A stretch of DNA of 7,650 bases from NCBI GenBank assembly GCA_024644125.1, contig JAHELQ010000244.1:1-7650 (forward strand). Reading direction: 5' to 3'. The position numbers and the translations under genes are program-made. The first letter of the stretch is position 1, and the number at the start of each line of letters is the position of its first letter. The DNA comes from Candidatus Aminicenantota bacterium. GTDB taxonomy: Bacteria > Acidobacteriota > Aminicenantia > UBA2199. Shown piece by piece: positions 5,654 to 7,650 of the stretch. The notes beneath the pieces are model-generated. The model worked only from the letters and a program-made list of their open reading frames with translations, was not told the DNA's origin and did not search any database.

Positions 5654-7650
5654 TTGATAGGTTTTGAGATTGATCTCTTCGGGCGGCCGGTATTCCAATT
5701 CCCCGATGGCGGCATCCGGGGTCGCGAGTACATTGGTTACGAGAATTTGATAATAACGGGCGAAAAGCTCCATTGTCCCATGTTCGAACAAGCGCTTGTT
5801 GTACTTCACGTGAAAGGCGATGCCGCCGGGAATGTCAAGTCCCACCCAATCCATGTCGAAGAGTACTTTGTCATCCGCCAGAGGAACAGGCATGATTTTC
5901 CGGCTACCGGTATCTATACCATCGACATGTTCTTCCACCATCTCTTTTTGCATCTCGAACATCACATCGTAGAGGGGGTTGCGGCCCTGGTCGCGGGCAA
6001 TGCCCAACCTTTCCACCAGATCTTCGAATTGATATCCCTGGTTTTGGTATGCCGACAGCGAATTCTCCTTGACCTCCAGAAAAAATTGCCGGAAGATTTT
6101 GTCGCGAGTTGGGAAATTCCGTAATGCGAGCGAATTGATAAACACCCCGACGATTCCTTCCAGATCGGGGTGAAATCGTCCGGCAATGGGGGTTCCGACA
6201 GTGATGTCCTCTTGCCCGCCGAGTTTTGCCAGCAATATGTTGAAAATCGCCAACATCAGCATTTGCAATGTGGCGCCTTCAACCGCAGCCATTGTTTTGA
6301 GTCGCTCCGCTTCATTTGAACCGATCTGGAATGAGAAATGCCCGGCGTCGAAGGTTTGGTGCGCCGGTCGCGGGTAATCGGTGGGAAGCGAGAGAACCTG
6401 TACATCGCCCTTGAAGCGCTCCAACCAGAAGGCCTCCTGCCGCTTGATATCTTCATTGTTTTGGGCGTCGCTTTGCCATTGGCTGTAATCCCGGTAATTG
6501 ACGGTCAACGGAGGCAAGGCGTCACCCGCCAGCAATTGCCGGAATTCGCGATACAAAATCCCCTTTGAAACGCGATCATACACGATGTGATGCACGTCGA
6601 TCAGTAGAAGATGACGATTCTCCGCCAACCTGACCATTCCTCCCCGAATCAACGGAGCCCGATCCAAAGGGAATGGCCTGACAAACCGGTTGCCCACGAT
6701 TGCGGCTTCTTTTTCTGAAGCTTCGGAGTATTCGAGTTTAAACTCGACTGTATCATGGATCTTCTGCATCAATACGCCGTTTACTGTTTCAAACGACGTC
6801 CGCAACGCTTCGTGGCGTGTGATGAGAAGTTCGAATACTGTTTGAACCGCCGCGGTTTCGAGCGGACCATCGAGAATGAAGGCATTGGGAAGATTGAGCG
6901 AGATGCCGTCGGTTTCTAGATAATGGATCACATACAATTTTTTTTGTGCCGGAGAAAGAGGATAAAAATCTTTGATTTCCGCCTTGGGTATGGAAGCGAA
7001 GGATGTGTCGCCCGACTGCCGGATGAATTCGGCCAATTTGCGGACATTGGGGCGGTTGAAAAATTCGCCGAGGGGCACCTGGATTCCTGTCTCTTTGTGC
7101 AGTTTTCCGCTTACGGTGATTGCCTTGAGAGAATCGCCTCCCAATTCGAAAAAATCATCTTCCGCACCGACAGATTCAAGGCCGAGCAATCCGCTCCAGA
7201 TACCGGCGATTTGGGTTTCGAGGCCGGGTTCCGGCTCACTATATGGAGTGCTCAAGCCGGGTCTTGGCTGAACGCTTCCCAGCGCGGCATGAGATGCGCC
7301 TTCCTGCGTTAGCTCAGTATCGAGCGCAGGTGGATGCAAGCGTTTATCGAGATCTTCGATGGAAACCGCAACGCGGGTAAACCCACCTGTCATGAGGCGG
7401 GCGAATATCGAGACGCCTTCGGCCGGTTTAATTCCATAGCTCCTATTTTCAGGCACAGACTCATCCTGGGATGAGGATTTTTTCCGCATTGGCCGCTCGC
7501 TGTCGATTCTGCTCTTCACATTATCCGAAAATCTCATCATGGTGAAGCCTTCGATATCTACCAACTCTTCGCCCGCTTCATTGAAAACCGACAGATCGAA
7601 CGTGAGAAATTCCCGGTTGCCGTCCACAGGGCTCGCCAACCGACAATAGC
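5633..7650 (-). CDS. PKS/NRPS hybrid subunit, 3' part: dehydratase end, carrier protein, condensation domain
   Basis: The frame is open to the right edge, so the gene is 5'-truncated. The codon at 7639 is TTG inside a domain (upstream codons read Y-C-R), not a start. Counting from 7639, residues 1-37 match the C-terminal strands of a PKS dehydratase hot-dog fold (ending IEGFTMMRF). Residues 70-101 look like the linker that normally follows a ketoreductase, but no ketoreductase core is present. A carrier protein spans about 140-208, with DDFFELGGDSL and phosphopantetheine Ser170. A full condensation domain spans about 225-655: SPAQKKLY (C1), RHEALRTSF (C2), HHIVYD 350-355 (C3, followed by Arg instead of Gly), YRDYSQW (C4), VGTPIAGR (C5) and RNPLYDVMF (C7). 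It should condense the polyketide chain on this carrier with an amino acid activated on the next NRPS subunit, probably the one at 2889-1. The protein ends in QDVEFDF right after the C domain. Confidence 0.95.
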   Translation of the reverse strand, partial: YCRLASPVDGNREFLTFDLSVFNEAGEELVDIEGFTMMRFSDNVKSRIDSERPMRKKSSSQDESVPENRSYGIKPAEGVSIFARLMTGGFTRVAVSIEDLDKRLHPPALDTELTQEGASHAALGSVQPRPGLSTPYSEPEPGLETQIAGIWSGLLGLESVGAEDDFFELGGDSLKAITVSGKLHKETGIQVPLGEFFNRPNVRKLAEFIRQSGDTSFASIPKAEIKDFYPLSPAQKKLYVIHYLETDGISLNLPNAFILDGPLETAAVQTVFELLITRHEALRTSFETVNGVLMQKIHDTVEFKLEYSEASEKEAAIVGNRFVRPFPLDRAPLIRGGMVRLAENRHLLLIDVHHIVYDRVSKGILYREFRQLLAGDALPPLTVNYRDYSQWQSDAQNNEDIKRQEAFWLERFKGDVQVLSLPTDYPRPAHQTFDAGHFSFQIGSNEAERLKTMAAVEGATLQMLMLAIFNILLAKLGGQEDITVGTPIAGRFHPDLEGIVGVFINSLALRNFPTRDKIFRQFFLEVKENSLSAYQNQGYQFEDLVERLGIARDQGRNPLYDVMFEMQKEMVEEHVDGIDTGSRKIMPVPLADDKVLFDMDWVGLDIPGGIAFHVKYNKRLFEHGTMELFARYYQILVTNVLATPDAAIGELEYRPPEEINLKTYQDVEFDF

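Noticed and set aside
7637..7639. Possible start of the PKS/NRPS gene at 7639
   Set aside because: The codon is TTG, it falls inside dehydratase sequence, and the frame stays open to the window edge. The true start is outside.

Overview
This window is the inside of a hybrid polyketide/non-ribosomal peptide (PKS/NRPS) biosynthetic gene cluster. All four supported genes lie on the minus strand and read right to left as one tight operon, with junctions of 35 nt, a 4-nt overlap and 27 nt. Both end genes run off the window. G+C looks close to 50% by eye and two starts have strong AAGG-type ribosome binding sites. The organism is a bacterium with large secondary-metabolite clusters, but the sequence does not fix its phylum.

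In transcription order: (1) 7650-5633 is the 3' part of a PKS/NRPS subunit. It holds the end of a PKS dehydratase, a short relic-like linker with no ketoreductase core, a carrier protein and a full condensation (C) domain, and it ends in the tail QDVEFDF. (2) 5597-4557 is an ATP-pyrophosphatase (PP-loop) enzyme of the N-acetyl sugar amidotransferase type with zinc-type CxxC pairs. (3) 4560-2917 is a cobalamin-type radical SAM enzyme resembling the PhpK P-methyltransferase family, ending in almost the same tail, QDFGVDFDF. (4) 2889-1 is the 5' part of an NRPS subunit. It starts with only the C-terminal lobe of a C domain, then an adenylation (A) domain split by about 550 residues.

The most striking object is that split A domain. 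I translated 2889-1 codon by codon and found one uninterrupted frame of 963 codons. Core motif A2 (about residues 325-338) and core motif A3 (about 942-956) belong to the same A domain. Between them lie a complete-looking radical SAM core (CxxxCxxC at 432/436/439) and then a cobalamin-binding-like domain (about 741-918). That order is the reverse of free-standing B12/radical SAM enzymes. Insertions between A2 and A3 are known for other tailoring domains such as methyltransferases; I know of no characterised radical SAM/B12 insertion.

Inferred joint role: a PKS-derived acyl chain on the carrier protein of gene 1 is passed by its C domain to the amino acid chosen by the interrupted A domain of gene 4. 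The embedded radical SAM unit, the free radical SAM enzyme and the PP-loop enzyme would modify the amino acid or chain, perhaps by methylation at an unactivated carbon and by amidine, amide or thioamide formation. The matching FDF tails on the C-domain subunit and on the free radical SAM enzyme suggest both are recruited by the same docking surface elsewhere in the assembly line.
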